Shown: positions 12,591 through 26,500 of the stretch, piece after piece
Position numbering within the stretch: the first letter of the stretch is position 1
Layout: each line of letters starts with the position of its first letter
Assembly (NCBI GenBank): GCA_964019135.1
Contig: OZ025255.1
Coordinates: 6,572,001 to 6,636,000 of the forward strand
DNA length: 64,000 bases
Direction: 5' to 3'
Source: Arenicola marina
Lineage: Eukaryota; Annelida; Polychaeta; Arenicolidae
Position numbers and translations under genes: made by a program
Notes under the pieces: model-generated
Databases searched by the model: none
What the model saw: only the letters and a program-made list of their open reading frames with translations
What the model was told of the DNA's origin: nothing

Positions 12591-15500
12591 GTTTTGAGCA
12601 GTATATCGGTAGAACCGAGTGTTTTGTTCAAGAAAATGATCGAATCATGTTTGTTTGTGTTCTATATCACTACAGCCGAGTGTTTTGTACCGTATGTCGC
12701 TATAACTGAGTGTTGGGCGAAGTATGTCCCTAAAAGCGAGTGTCTTGATTAGTATATCGCTAAAACCGAGTGTGGTTTGTGCAGTATGTCGCTATAACCG
12801 AGCGTTTTGCGTAGTATATCAATAAAACCGACTGTTTGAGCAGTATATCGCTCGTACCGAGTGTTTTGAGCAGTATGTCGCTCGTACCGATTGTTTTGGG
12901 AAATGGGATACTGGAATCTGGTGTGTTTCCCTAGTATGTCGCTAAAACCGAGTGTTTTTTACAGTATATCGCTATAACCGAGTGTTATGTGTAGTGAATC
13001 CTTAAAACAGATTGTTTTGAGTAGTATATCGTTAGAACCGAGTGTTTTTTTCAAGAAAATGATCGAATCATGTTTGTTTGTGTTCTATATCACTACAGCT
13101 GAGTGATTTGTACAGGATGTCGCTATAACTGAGTGTTGGGTGAAGTATATCCCTAAAAGCGAATGTTTTTAGTAGAATGTCCCTACGAGCGAGTGTTTTG
13201 AGCAGTATATCGGTAGAACCGAGTGATTTGTAGAGTATGCCGCTATTACCGAGTGTTTTGTACAGTATATCCCTATAACCGAGTGTTTCGTGTAGTATAT
13301 CCCTAAAAGCGAGTGTTTTGAGTAGAATATCAGTAGAACCGAGTGTTTTGGTCAAGAAAATGATCGAATCATGTCTGTTTGTGTCGTATATCGCTAAAGC
13401 CGAGTGTTTTGTGCCGTATGTCGTTATAACCGCGTGTTTTGTAAAGTAAATCTCTAAAAGCGAGTGTTTTGAGCAGTATATCGGTAGAACCGAGTGTTTT
13501 GTTCAATCAAATGATCGAATCGTGTTTGTTTGTGTTCTATATCACTACAGCCGAGTGTTTTGTACCGTATGTCGCTATAACTGAGTGTTTGGTGTAATAT
13601 ATCCCTAAAAGCGAGTGTCTTGAATGGTATATCGCTAAAACCGAGCGTGGTTTGTGCAGTATGTCGCTATAACCGAGCCTTTTGCGTAGTATGTCAATAA
13701 AACCGACTGTTTGAGCAGTATGTCGCTCGTACCGATTGTTTTGGGTAGTGGGATACTGGAATCTGGTGTGTTTCCCTAGTATGTCTCTAAAACCGAATGT
13801 TTTTTACAGTATATCGCTATACCCGAGTGTTATGTGTTGTAAATCCTTAAAACAGAGTGTTTTGAGTAGTATGTCGTTAGAACCGAGTGTTTTGCTTAAT
13901 CAAATTATCGAACCATGTGTGTTTGTGTTTTATATCGCTAAAGCCGAGTGATTTGTAGAGTATGCCGCTATAACTAAGTGTTTGATGTAGTATATCCCTA
14001 AAAGCGAGTGTTTTAAGTAGTATATCGCGAAAACCGCGTGTTTTATACAGTATGTCGCTTGAACGGAATTTTTTGTGTATTTTGTGCCTAAAACCGGGTG
14101 TTTTTAGCAGTATATCGCTTGTACCGAGTGTTTTGGTTAATAAAATGATCGAATCATGTCTGTTTGTGTTGTATATCGCTAAAGCCGAGTGATTTGTACA
14201 GGATGTTGCTATAACTGAGTGTTTGGTGTAATATATCCCTAAAAGCGAGTGTCTTGAATAGTATATCGCTAACACCGAGTGTGGTTTGTGCAGTATATCG
14301 CTATAACCGAGTGTTATGTGTAGTAAATCCTTAAAACAGAGTGTTTTGAGTATTATATCGTTAGAACCGAGTGTTTTGGTTTGTAACATATCTTATTGTT
14401 CAAAATATAAAGAAATTAGCGAAGGACATGTTCGATAGTGTTTACTGGAATGGATTTATTTTCTAATAATTATTGGTTTGACACATTCTGCAGTTTGGTT
14501 TCTTAACCATATGGTCATATAAGAGATTTCATTGATGAATGTTCACAGACACATATTCCAGTCATTCTGTCTGATATGAAGCTTTCTTGAACTGTCATTC
14601 GTCTTCTTATATAGTCCAGATATCCGTATACGTTTACATGCTCAGTGTCGTTTTCTGTGATTATCCATCTTTGATTATCCGTAAACTATAAAATAAACAA
14701 ATAAATATTCTAAATTGCAGTTACTCTTATTTGGACATTAATCACCACCGAAGTGTTACATGAGTTTGCTTAACACAAATTGATAACCAAAACTACATTT
14801 ACATCGTTATTTATACTTTACTTGCATAACACTCATGTTTATCACTCTCATTATTACACATTCATACCATCTATGCGTCCATCCATCAATTTGTCCTTCT
14901 TTTCTTCATAAACATCACTCGCTTATTCTTCTTTTGACTGTTTACGTTTGCTTTGTTTAAATGTAACGGCATAACAACCTTTCACTCTCACACCAGGGGG
15001 CTCTCACACCTCACACCCGTACAACAGACGGCGACACCACCAATAGCTACCACTCACACCCACATAGATGGCGCCACCACAACTGTTTGGCGCTTACATG
15101 GTTAATAAAACGATCGAAACATGTGTGTTTGTGTTGTATATCGCTAAAGCCGAGTGATTTGTAGAGCATGCCGCCATAACTAAGTGTTTGATGTAGTATA
15201 TCCCTGAAAGCGAGTGTTTTAAGTAGTATATCGCTAAAACCGCGTGTTTTATACAGTATGTCGCTTGAACCGAATGTTTTGTGTACTTTGTACCTAAAAC
15301 CGGGTGTTTTTAGCAGTATATCGCTTGTACCGAGTGTTATGGTTAAGACAATGATCGAATCATGTCTGTTTGTGTTGTATTTGTAAAGGATGTCGCTATA
15401 ACTGAGTGTTGGGTGAAGTATATCCCTAAAAGCGAATGTTTTTAGTAGTATGTCCCTAAATACGAGTGCTTTGAGCATTATATCGGTAGAACCGAGTGAT

Positions 15501-16970
15501 TTGTAGAGTATGCCGCTATTACCGAGTGTGTTGTACAGTAAATCCCTATAACCGAGTGCTTCGTGTAGTATATCCCTAAAAGCGAGCGTTTTGAGTAGCA
15601 TATCGGTAGAACCGAGTGTTTTGGTCAAGAAAATGATCGAATCATGTCTGTTTGTGTCGTATATCGCTAAAGCCGAGTGTTTGGTGCCGTATGTCGTTAT
15701 AACCGCGTGTTTTGTATAGTAAATCCCTAAAACCGAGTGTTTTGAGCAGTATATCGGTAGAACCGAGTGTTTTGTTCAAGAAAATTATCGAATCATGTTT
15801 GTTTGCGTTCTGTTTCACTACAGCCGAGTGTGTTGTACCGTATGTCGCTATAACGGAGTGTTTGGTGTAATATATCCCTAAAACCGAGTGTGGTTTGTGC
15901 AGTATGTCGCTATAACCGAGCGTTTTGCGTAGTATGTCAATAAATCCGACTGTTTGAGCAGTATGTCGCTCGTACCGATTGTTTTGGGAAGTGGGATAGT
16001 GGAATCTGGTGGGTTTCCCTAGTATGTCGCTAAAACCGAGTGTTTGTTTACAGTATATCGCTATACCCGAGTATTATGTGTAGTAAATCCTTAAAACAGA
16101 GTGTTGTGAGTAGTATGTCGTTAGAACCGAGTGTTTTGGTTAATAAAATTATCGAACCATGTGTGTTTGTGTTGTATATCGCTAAAGCCGAGTGATTTGT
16201 AGAGCATGCCGCTATAACTAAGTGTTTGATGTAGTATATCCCTAAAAGCGAGTGTTTTAAGCAGTATATCGGTAGAACCGAGTGTTTTGTTCAAGAAAAT
16301 GATCGACTCATGTGTGTTTGTGTTCTATATCACTACAGCCGAGTGATTTGTACAGGATGTCGCTATAACTGAGTGTTTGGTGTAATATATCCCTAAAAGC
16401 GAGTGTCTTTAATAGTATATCGCTAAAACCGAGCGTGGTTTGTGTAGTATATCGCTATAACCGAGTATTATGTGTAGTAAATCCTTAAAACAGAGTGTTG
16501 TGAGTAGTATGTCGTTAGAACCGAGTGTTTTGGTTAATAAAACGATCGAAACATGTCTGTTTGTGTTGTATTTGTACAGGATGTCGCTATAACTGAGCGT
16601 TGGGTGAAGTATATCCCTAAAAGCGAATGTTTTTAGTAGTATGTCCCTAAATACGAGTGTTTTGAGCAGTATATCGGTAGAACCGAGTGATTTGTAAAGT
16701 ATGCCGCTATTACCGAGTGTTTTGTACAGTATATCCCTATAACCGAGTGCTTCGTGTAGTATATCCGTAAAAGCGAGTGTTTTGAGTAGCATATCGGTAG
16801 AACCGAGTGTTTTGGTCAAGAAAATGATCGAATCATGTCTGTTTGTGTCGTATATCGCTAAAGCCGAGTGTTTTGTACCGTATGTCGTTATAACCGCGTG
16901 TTTTGTATAGTAAATCCCTAAACCGAGTGTTTTGAGCAGTATATCGGTAGAACCGAGTGTTTTGTTCAAG
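12590..16970. repeat. Satellite block C2 (4,340-bp period)
   Basis: Second copy of C1, carrying the second solo-LTR-like insertion. At the sites where C1 and C2 differ, the third copy inside the 7,612-bp repeat (about 20.5-24.6 kb) agrees with C2, so C2 was the template of the later step. Confidence 0.88.
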
Positions 16971-19900
16971 AAAATGATCGAATCATGTTTGTTTGTGTTC
17001 TATATCACTACAGCCGAGTGTTTTGTACCGTATGTCGCTATAACTGAGGGTTGGGTGAAGTATGTCCCTAAAAGCGAGTGTCTTGAATAGTATATCGCTA
17101 AAACCGAGTGTGGTTTGTGCTGTATGTCGCTATAACCGAGCGTTTTGCGTAGTATGTCAATAAAACCGACTGTTTGAGCAGTATGTCGCTCGTACCGATT
17201 GTTTTGGGAAATGGGATACTGGAATCTGGTGTGTTTCCCTAGTATGTTGCTAAAACCGAGTGTTTTTTTACAGTATATCGCTATACCCGAGTGTTATGTG
17301 TAGTAAATCCTTAAAACAGAGTGTTTTGAGTAGTATGTCGTTAGAACCGAGTGTTTTGGTTAATAAAATTATCGAACCATGTGTGTTTGTGTTGTATATC
17401 GCTAAAGCCGAGTGATTTGTAGAGCATGCCGCTATAACTAAGTGTTTGATGTAGTATATCCCTAAAAGCGAGTGTTTTAAGTAGTATATCGCTAAAACCG
17501 CGTGTTTTATACAGTATGTCGCTTGAACCGAATGTTTTGTGCACTTTGTACCTAAAACCTGGTGTTTTTAGCAGTATGTCCCTTGCACGGAGTGTTTTGG
17601 TTAATAAAATGATCGAATCATGTCTGTTTGTGTTGTATATCGCTAAAGCCGAGTGATTTGTACAGGATATCGCTATAACTGAGTGCTGGGTGAAGTATAT
17701 CTCTAAAAGCGAATGTTTTTAGTAGTATGTCCCTAAAAGCGAGTGCTTTGAGCAGTATATCGGTAGAACCGAGTGTTTTGGTTAATAAAACGATCGAAAC
17801 ATGTGTGTTTGTGTTGTATATCGCTAAAGCCGAGTGATTTGTAGAGTATGTCGCTATAACTAACCGTTTGATGTAGTATATCCCTAAAAGCGAGTGTTTT
17901 AAGTAGTATATCGCTAAAACCGCGTGTTTTATACAGTATGTCGCTTGAGCCGAATGTTTTGTGTACTTTGTACCTAAAACCGGGTGTTTTAGCAGTATAT
18001 CCCTTGTACCGAGTGTTTTGGTTAATAAAATGATCGAATCATGTCTGTTTGTGTTGTATATCGCTAAAGCCGAGTGATTTGTACAGTATGTCGCTATAAC
18101 TGAGTGTTGGGTGAAGTATATCCCTAAATGCGAATGTTTTTAGTAGTATGTCCCTAAAAGCGAGTGTTTTGAGCAGTATATCGGTAGAACCGAGTGATTT
18201 GTAGAGTATGCCGCTATTACCGAGTGTTTTGTACAGTATATCCCTATAACCGAGTGCTTCGTGTAGTATATCCCTAAAAGCGAGTGTTTTGAGTAGCATA
18301 TCGGTAGAACCGAGTGTTTTGGTCAAGAAAATGATCAAATCATGTCTGTTTGTGTCGTATATCGCTAAAGCCGAGTGTTTTGTACCGTATGTCGCTATAA
18401 CTGAGTGTTTGGTGTAATATATCCCTAAAACCGAGTGTGGTTTGTGCAGTATGTCGCTATAACCGAGCGTTTTGCGTATTATGTCAATAAAACCGACTGT
18501 TTGAGCAGTATGTCGCTCGTACCGATTGTTTTGGGAAGTGGGATACTGGAATCTGGTGTGTTTCCCTAGTATGTCGCTAAAACCGAGTGTTTTTTTACAG
18601 TATATCGCTATACCCGAGTATTAAGTGTAGGAAATCCTTAAAACAGAGTGTTGTGAGTAGTATGTCGTTAGAACCGAGTGTTTTGGTTAATAAAATTATC
18701 GAACCATGTGTGTTTGTGTTGTATATCGCTAAAGCCGAGTGATTTGTAGAGCATGCCGCTATAACTAAGTGTTTGATGTAGTATATCCCTAAAAGCGAGT
18801 GTTTTAAGCAGTATATCGGTAGAACCGAGTGTTTTGTTCAAGAAAATGATCGAATCGTGTTTGTTTGTGTTCTATATCACTACAGCCGAGTGTTTTGTAC
18901 CGTATGTCGCTATAACTGAGGGTTGGGTGAAGTATGTCCCTAAAAGCGAGTGTCTTGAATAGTATATCGCTAAAACCGAGTGTGGTTTGTGCAGTATGTC
19001 GCTATAACCGAGCGTTTTGCATAGTATGTCAATAAAACCGACTGTTTGAGCAGTATATCGCTCGTACCGAGTGTTTTGAGCAGTATGTCGCTCGTACCGA
19101 TTGTTTTGGGAAGTGGGATACTGGAATCTGGCGTGTTTCCCTAGTATGTCGCTCAAACCGAGTGTTTTTAACAGTATATCGCTATAACCGAGTGTTATGT
19201 GTAGTAAATCCTTAAAACGGATTGTTTTGAGTAGTATATCGTTAGAACCGAGTGTTTTGTTCAAGAAAATGATCGAGACATGTTTGTTTGTGTTCTATAT
19301 CACTACAACCGAGTGATTTGTACAGGATGTCGCTATAACTGAGTGTTTGGTGTAATATATCCCTAAAAGCCAGTGTCTTTAATAGTATATCGCTAAACCC
19401 GAGTGTGGTTTGTGCAGTATATCGCTATAACCGAGTGTTATGTGTAGTAAATCCTTGAAACAGAGTGTTTTGAGTATTATATCGTTAGAACCGAGTGTTT
19501 TGGTTAATAAAACGATCGAAACATGTCTGTTTGTGTTGTATTTGTACAGGATGTCGCTATAACTGAGCGTTGGGTGAAGTATATCCCTAAAAGCGAATGT
19601 TTTTAGTAGTATGTCCCTAAATACGAGTGTTTTGAGCAGTATATCGGTAGAACCGAGTGATTTGTAAAGTATGCCGCTATTACCGAGTGTTTTGTACAGT
19701 ATATCCCTATAACCGAGTGCTTCGTGTAGTATATCCCTCAAAGCGAGTGTTTTGAGTAGCATATCGGTAGAACCGAGTGTTTTGGTCAAGAAAATGATCG
19801 AATCATGTCTGTTTGTGTCGTATATCGCTAAAGCCGAGTGTTTTGTACCGTATGTCGTTATAACCGCGTGTTTTGTATAGTAAATCCCTAAACCGAGTGT

Positions 19901-20250
19901 TTTGAGCAGTATATCGGTAGAACCGAGTGTTTTGTTCAAGAAAATGATCGAATCATGTTTGTTTGTGTTCTATATCACTACAGCCGAGAGTTTTGTACCG
20001 TATGTCGCTATAACTGAGTGTTTGGTGTAATATATCGCTAAAACCGAGTGTGGTTTGTGCTGTATGTCGCTATAACCGAGCGTTTTGCGTAGTATGTCAA
20101 TAAAACCGACTGTTTGAGCAGTATGTCGCTCGTACCGATTGTTTTGGGAAATGGGATACTGGAATCTGGTGTGTTTCCCTAGTATGTTGCTAAAACCGAG
20201 TGTTTTTTTACGGTATATCAGTATAACCGAGTGTTATGTGTAGTGAATCC
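12867..20250. repeat. Satellite block D1 (7,612-bp period)
   Basis: It matches 20,479-27,862 at a constant offset of 7,612 over about 7.4 kb with very few differences (one is near 13,626, where this copy has G and the related copies have A). The block includes most of C2 and its solo-LTR-like insertion. Confidence 0.9.
14382..15098. mobile_element. Solo-LTR-like insertion, copy 2
   Basis: Same 717-bp insertion, same TGGTT duplication and same place in the unit as copy 1, 4,340 bp downstream. It arose by copying of the array, not by a new insertion. One base difference from copy 1 was noticed near 14,958. Confidence 0.72.
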
Positions 20251-20560
20251 TTAAAACAGATTGTTTTGAGCAGTATATCGGTAGAACCGAGTGTTTTGTT
20301 CAAGAAAATGATCGAATCATGTTTGTTTGTGTTCTATATCACTACAGCCGAGAGTTTTGTACCGTATGTCGCTATAACTGAGTGTTTGGTGTAATATATC
20401 GCTAAAACCGAGTGTGGTTTGTGCTGTATGTCGCTATAACCGAGCGTTTTGCGTAGTATGTCAATAAAACCGACTGTTTGAGCAGTATGTCGCTCGTACC
20501 GATTGTTTTGGGAAATGGGATACTGGAATCTGGTGTGTTTCCCTAGTATGTCGCTAAAAC
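19913..20560. repeat. Local 361-bp duplication at the D1/D2 junction
   Basis: The stretch with the rare variant CCGAGAGTTTTGTACC occurs at about 19,986 and again at about 20,347, an offset of 361 bp, with matching sequence on both sides. It fills the junction between the two 7,612-bp blocks. Confidence 0.75.
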
Positions 20561-23500
20561 CGAGTGTTTTTTACAGTATATCGCTATAACCGAGTGTTAT
20601 GTGTAGTGAATCCTTAAAACAGATTGTTTTGAGTAGTATATCGTTAGAACCGAGTGTTTTTTTCAAGAAAATGATCGAATCATGTTTGTTTGTGTTCTAT
20701 ATCACTACAGCTGAGTGATTTGTACAGGATGTCGCTATAACTGAGTGTTGGGTGAAGTATATCCCTAAAAGCGAATGTTTTTAGTAGAATGTCCCTACGA
20801 GCGAGTGTTTTGAGCAGTATATCGGTAGAACCGAGTGATTTGTAGAGTATGCCGCTATTACCGAGTGTTTTGTACAGTATATCCCTATAACCGAGTGTTT
20901 CGTGTAGTATATCCCTAAAAGCGAGTGTTTTGAGTAGAATATCAGTAGAACCGAGTGTTTTGGTCAAGAAAATGATCGAATCATGTCTGTTTGTGTCGTA
21001 TATCGCTAAAGCCGAGTGTTTTGTGCCGTATGTCGTTATAACCGCGTGTTTTGTAAAGTAAATCTCTAAAAGCGAGTGTTTTGAGCAGTATATCGGTAGA
21101 ACCGAGTGTTTTGTTCAATCAAATGATCGAATCGTGTTTGTTTGTGTTCTATATCACTACAGCCGAGTGTTTTGTACCGTATGTCGCTATAACTGAGTGT
21201 TTGGTGTAATATATCCCTAAAAGCGAGTGTCTTGAATAGTATATCGCTAAAACCGAGCGTGGTTTGTGCAGTATGTCGCTATAACCGAGCCTTTTGCGTA
21301 GTATGTCAATAAAACCGACTGTTTGAGCAGTATGTCGCTCGTACCGATTGTTTTGGGTAGTGGGATACTGGAATCTGGTGTGTTTCCCTAGTATGTCTCT
21401 AAAACCGAATGTTTTTTACAGTATATCGCTATACCCGAGTGTTATGTGTTGTAAATCCTTAAAACAGAGTGTTTTGAGTAGTATGTCGTTAGAACCGAGT
21501 GTTTTGCTTAATCAAATTATCGAACCATGTGTGTTTGTGTTTTATATCGCTAAAGCCGAGTGATTTGTAGAGTATGCCGCTATAACTAAGTGTTTGATGT
21601 AGTATATCCCTAAAAGCGAGTGTTTTAAGTAGTATATCGCGAAAACCGCGTGTTTTATACAGTATGTCGCTTGAACGGAATTTTTTGTGTATTTTGTGCC
21701 TAAAACCGGGTGTTTTTAGCAGTATATCGCTTGTACCGAGTGTTTTGGTTAATAAAATGATCGAATCATGTCTGTTTGTGTTGTATATCGCTAAAGCCGA
21801 GTGATTTGTACAGGATGTTGCTATAACTGAGTGTTTGGTGTAATATATCCCTAAAAGCGAGTGTCTTGAATAGTATATCGCTAACACCGAGTGTGGTTTG
21901 TGCAGTATATCGCTATAACCGAGTGTTATGTGTAGTAAATCCTTAAAACAGAGTGTTTTGAGTATTATATCGTTAGAACCGAGTGTTTTGGTTTGTAACA
22001 TATCTTATTGTTCAAAATATAAAGAAATTAGCGAAGGACATGTTCGATAGTGTTTACTGGAATGGATTTATTTTCTAATAATTATTGGTTTGACACATTC
22101 TGCAGTTTGGTTTCTTAACCATATGGTCATATAAGAGATTTCATTGATGAATGTTCACAGACACATATTCCAGTCATTCTGTCTGATATGAAGCTTTCTT
22201 GAACTGTCATTCGTCTTCTTATATAGTCCAGATATCCGTATACGTTTACATGCTCAGTGTCGTTTTCTGTGATTATCCATCTTTGATTATCCGTAAACTA
22301 TAAAATAAACAAATAAATATTCTAAATTGCAGTTACTCTTATTTGGACATTAATCACCACCGAAGTGTTACATGAGTTTGCTTAACACAAATTGATAACC
22401 AAAACTACATTTACATCGTTATTTATACTTTACTTGCATAACACTCATGTTTATCACTCTCATTATTACACATTCATACCATCTATGCGTCCATCCATCA
22501 ATTTGTCCTTCTTTTCTTCATAAACATCACTCGCTTATTCTTCTTTTGACTGTTTACGTTTGCTTTGTTTAAATGTAACGGCATAACAACCTTTCACTCT
22601 CACACCAGGGGGCTCTCACACCTCACACCCGTACAACAGACGGCGACACCACCAATAGCTACCACTCACACCCACATAGATGGCGCCACCACAACTGTTT
22701 GGCGCTTACATGGTTAATAAAACGATCGAAACATGTGTGTTTGTGTTGTATATCGCTAAAGCCGAGTGATTTGTAGAGCATGCCGCCATAACTAAGTGTT
22801 TGATGTAGTATATCCCTGAAAGCGAGTGTTTTAAGTAGTATATCGCTAAAACCGCGTGTTTTATACAGTATGTCGCTTGAACCGAATGTTTTGTGTACTT
22901 TGTACCTAAAACCGGGTGTTTTTAGCAGTATATCGCTTGTACCGAGTGTTATGGTTAAGACAATGATCGAATCATGTCTGTTTGTGTTGTATTTGTAAAG
23001 GATGTCGCTATAACTGAGTGTTGGGTGAAGTATATCCCTAAAAGCGAATGTTTTTAGTAGTATGTCCCTAAATACGAGTGCTTTGAGCATTATATCGGTA
23101 GAACCGAGTGATTTGTAGAGTATGCCGCTATTACCGAGTGTGTTGTACAGTAAATCCCTATAACCGAGTGCTTCGTGTAGTATATCCCTAAAAGCGAGCG
23201 TTTTGAGTAGCATATCGGTAGAACCGAGTGTTTTGGTCAAGAAAATGATCGAATCATGTCTGTTTGTGTCGTATATCGCTAAAGCCGAGTGTTTGGTGCC
23301 GTATGTCGTTATAACCGCGTGTTTTGTATAGTAAATCCCTAAAACCGAGTGTTTTGAGCAGTATATCGGTAGAACCGAGTGTTTTGTTCAAGAAAATTAT
23401 CGAATCATGTTTGTTTGCGTTCTGTTTCACTACAGCCGAGTGTGTTGTACCGTATGTCGCTATAACGGAGTGTTTGGTGTAATATATCCCTAAAACCGAG

Positions 23501-26500
23501 TGTGGTTTGTGCAGTATGTCGCTATAACCGAGCGTTTTGCGTAGTATGTCAATAAATCCGACTGTTTGAGCAGTATGTCGCTCGTACCGATTGTTTTGGG
23601 AAGTGGGATAGTGGAATCTGGTGGGTTTCCCTAGTATGTCGCTAAAACCGAGTGTTTGTTTACAGTATATCGCTATACCCGAGTATTATGTGTAGTAAAT
23701 CCTTAAAACAGAGTGTTGTGAGTAGTATGTCGTTAGAACCGAGTGTTTTGGTTAATAAAATTATCGAACCATGTGTGTTTGTGTTGTATATCGCTAAAGC
23801 CGAGTGATTTGTAGAGCATGCCGCTATAACTAAGTGTTTGATGTAGTATATCCCTAAAAGCGAGTGTTTTAAGCAGTATATCGGTAGAACCGAGTGTTTT
23901 GTTCAAGAAAATGATCGACTCATGTGTGTTTGTGTTCTATATCACTACAGCCGAGTGATTTGTACAGGATGTCGCTATAACTGAGTGTTTGGTGTAATAT
24001 ATCCCTAAAAGCGAGTGTCTTTAATAGTATATCGCTAAAACCGAGCGTGGTTTGTGTAGTATATCGCTATAACCGAGTATTATGTGTAGTAAATCCTTAA
24101 AACAGAGTGTTGTGAGTAGTATGTCGTTAGAACCGAGTGTTTTGGTTAATAAAACGATCGAAACATGTCTGTTTGTGTTGTATTTGTACAGGATGTCGCT
24201 ATAACTGAGCGTTGGGTGAAGTATATCCCTAAAAGCGAATGTTTTTAGTAGTATGTCCCTAAATACGAGTGTTTTGAGCAGTATATCGGTAGAACCGAGT
24301 GATTTGTAAAGTATGCCGCTATTACCGAGTGTTTTGTACAGTATATCCCTATAACCGAGTGCTTCGTGTAGTATATCCGTAAAAGCGAGTGTTTTGAGTA
24401 GCATATCGGTAGAACCGAGTGTTTTGGTCAAGAAAATGATCGAATCATGTCTGTTTGTGTCGTATATCGCTAAAGCCGAGTGTTTTGTACCGTATGTCGT
24501 TATAACCGCGTGTTTTGTATAGTAAATCCCTAAACCGAGTGTTTTGAGCAGTATATCGGTAGAACCGAGTGTTTTGTTCAAGAAAATGATCGAATCATGT
24601 TTGTTTGTGTTCTATATCACTACAGCCGAGTGTTTTGTACCGTATGTCGCTATAACTGAGGGTTGGGTGAAGTATGTCCCTAAAAGCGAGTGTCTTGAAT
24701 AGTATATCGCTAAAACCGAGTGTGGTTTGTGCTGTATGTCGCTATAACCGAGCGTTTTGCGTAGTATGTCAATAAAACCGACTGTTTGAGCAGTATGTCG
24801 CTCGTACCGATTGTTTTGGGAAATGGGATACTGGAATCTGGTGTGTTTCCCTAGTATGTTGCTAAAACCGAGTGTTTTTTTACAGTATATCGCTATACCC
24901 GAGTGTTATGTGTAGTAAATCCTTAAAACAGAGTGTTTTGAGTAGTATGTCGTTAGAACCGAGTGTTTTGGTTAATAAAATTATCGAACCATGTGTGTTT
25001 GTGTTGTATATCGCTAAAGCCGAGTGATTTGTAGAGCATGCCGCTATAACTAAGTGTTTGATGTAGTATATCCCTAAAAGCGAGTGTTTTAAGTAGTATA
25101 TCGCTAAAACCGCGTGTTTTATACAGTATGTCGCTTGAACCGAATGTTTTGTGCACTTTGTACCTAAAACCTGGTGTTTTTAGCAGTATGTCCCTTGCAC
25201 GGAGTGTTTTGGTTAATAAAATGATCGAATCATGTCTGTTTGTGTTGTATATCGCTAAAGCCGAGTGATTTGTACAGGATATCGCTATAACTGAGTGCTG
25301 GGTGAAGTATATCTCTAAAAGCGAATGTTTTTAGTAGTATGTCCCTAAAAGCGAGTGCTTTGAGCAGTATATCGGTAGAACCGAGTGTTTTGGTTAATAA
25401 AACGATCGAAACATGTGTGTTTGTGTTGTATATCGCTAAAGCCGAGTGATTTGTAGAGTATGTCGCTATAACTAACCGTTTGATGTAGTATATCCCTAAA
25501 AGCGAGTGTTTTAAGTAGTATATCGCTAAAACCGCGTGTTTTATACAGTATGTCGCTTGAGCCGAATGTTTTGTGTACTTTGTACCTAAAACCGGGTGTT
25601 TTAGCAGTATATCCCTTGTACCGAGTGTTTTGGTTAATAAAATGATCGAATCATGTCTGTTTGTGTTGTATATCGCTAAAGCCGAGTGATTTGTACAGTA
25701 TGTCGCTATAACTGAGTGTTGGGTGAAGTATATCCCTAAATGCGAATGTTTTTAGTAGTATGTCCCTAAAAGCGAGTGTTTTGAGCAGTATATCGGTAGA
25801 ACCGAGTGATTTGTAGAGTATGCCGCTATTACCGAGTGTTTTGTACAGTATATCCCTATAACCGAGTGCTTCGTGTAGTATATCCCTAAAAGCGAGTGTT
25901 TTGAGTAGCATATCGGTAGAACCGAGTGTTTTGGTCAAGAAAATGATCAAATCATGTCTGTTTGTGTCGTATATCGCTAAAGCCGAGTGTTTTGTACCGT
26001 ATGTCGCTATAACTGAGTGTTTGGTGTAATATATCCCTAAAACCGAGTGTGGTTTGTGCAGTATGTCGCTATAACCGAGCGTTTTGCGTATTATGTCAAT
26101 AAAACCGACTGTTTGAGCAGTATGTCGCTCGTACCGATTGTTTTGGGAAGTGGGATACTGGAATCTGGTGTGTTTCCCTAGTATGTCGCTAAAACCGAGT
26201 GTTTTTTTACAGTATATCGCTATACCCGAGTATTAAGTGTAGGAAATCCTTAAAACAGAGTGTTGTGAGTAGTATGTCGTTAGAACCGAGTGTTTTGGTT
26301 AATAAAATTATCGAACCATGTGTGTTTGTGTTGTATATCGCTAAAGCCGAGTGATTTGTAGAGCATGCCGCTATAACTAAGTGTTTGATGTAGTATATCC
26401 CTAAAAGCGAGTGTTTTAAGCAGTATATCGGTAGAACCGAGTGTTTTGTTCAAGAAAATGATCGAATCGTGTTTGTTTGTGTTCTATATCACTACAGCCG

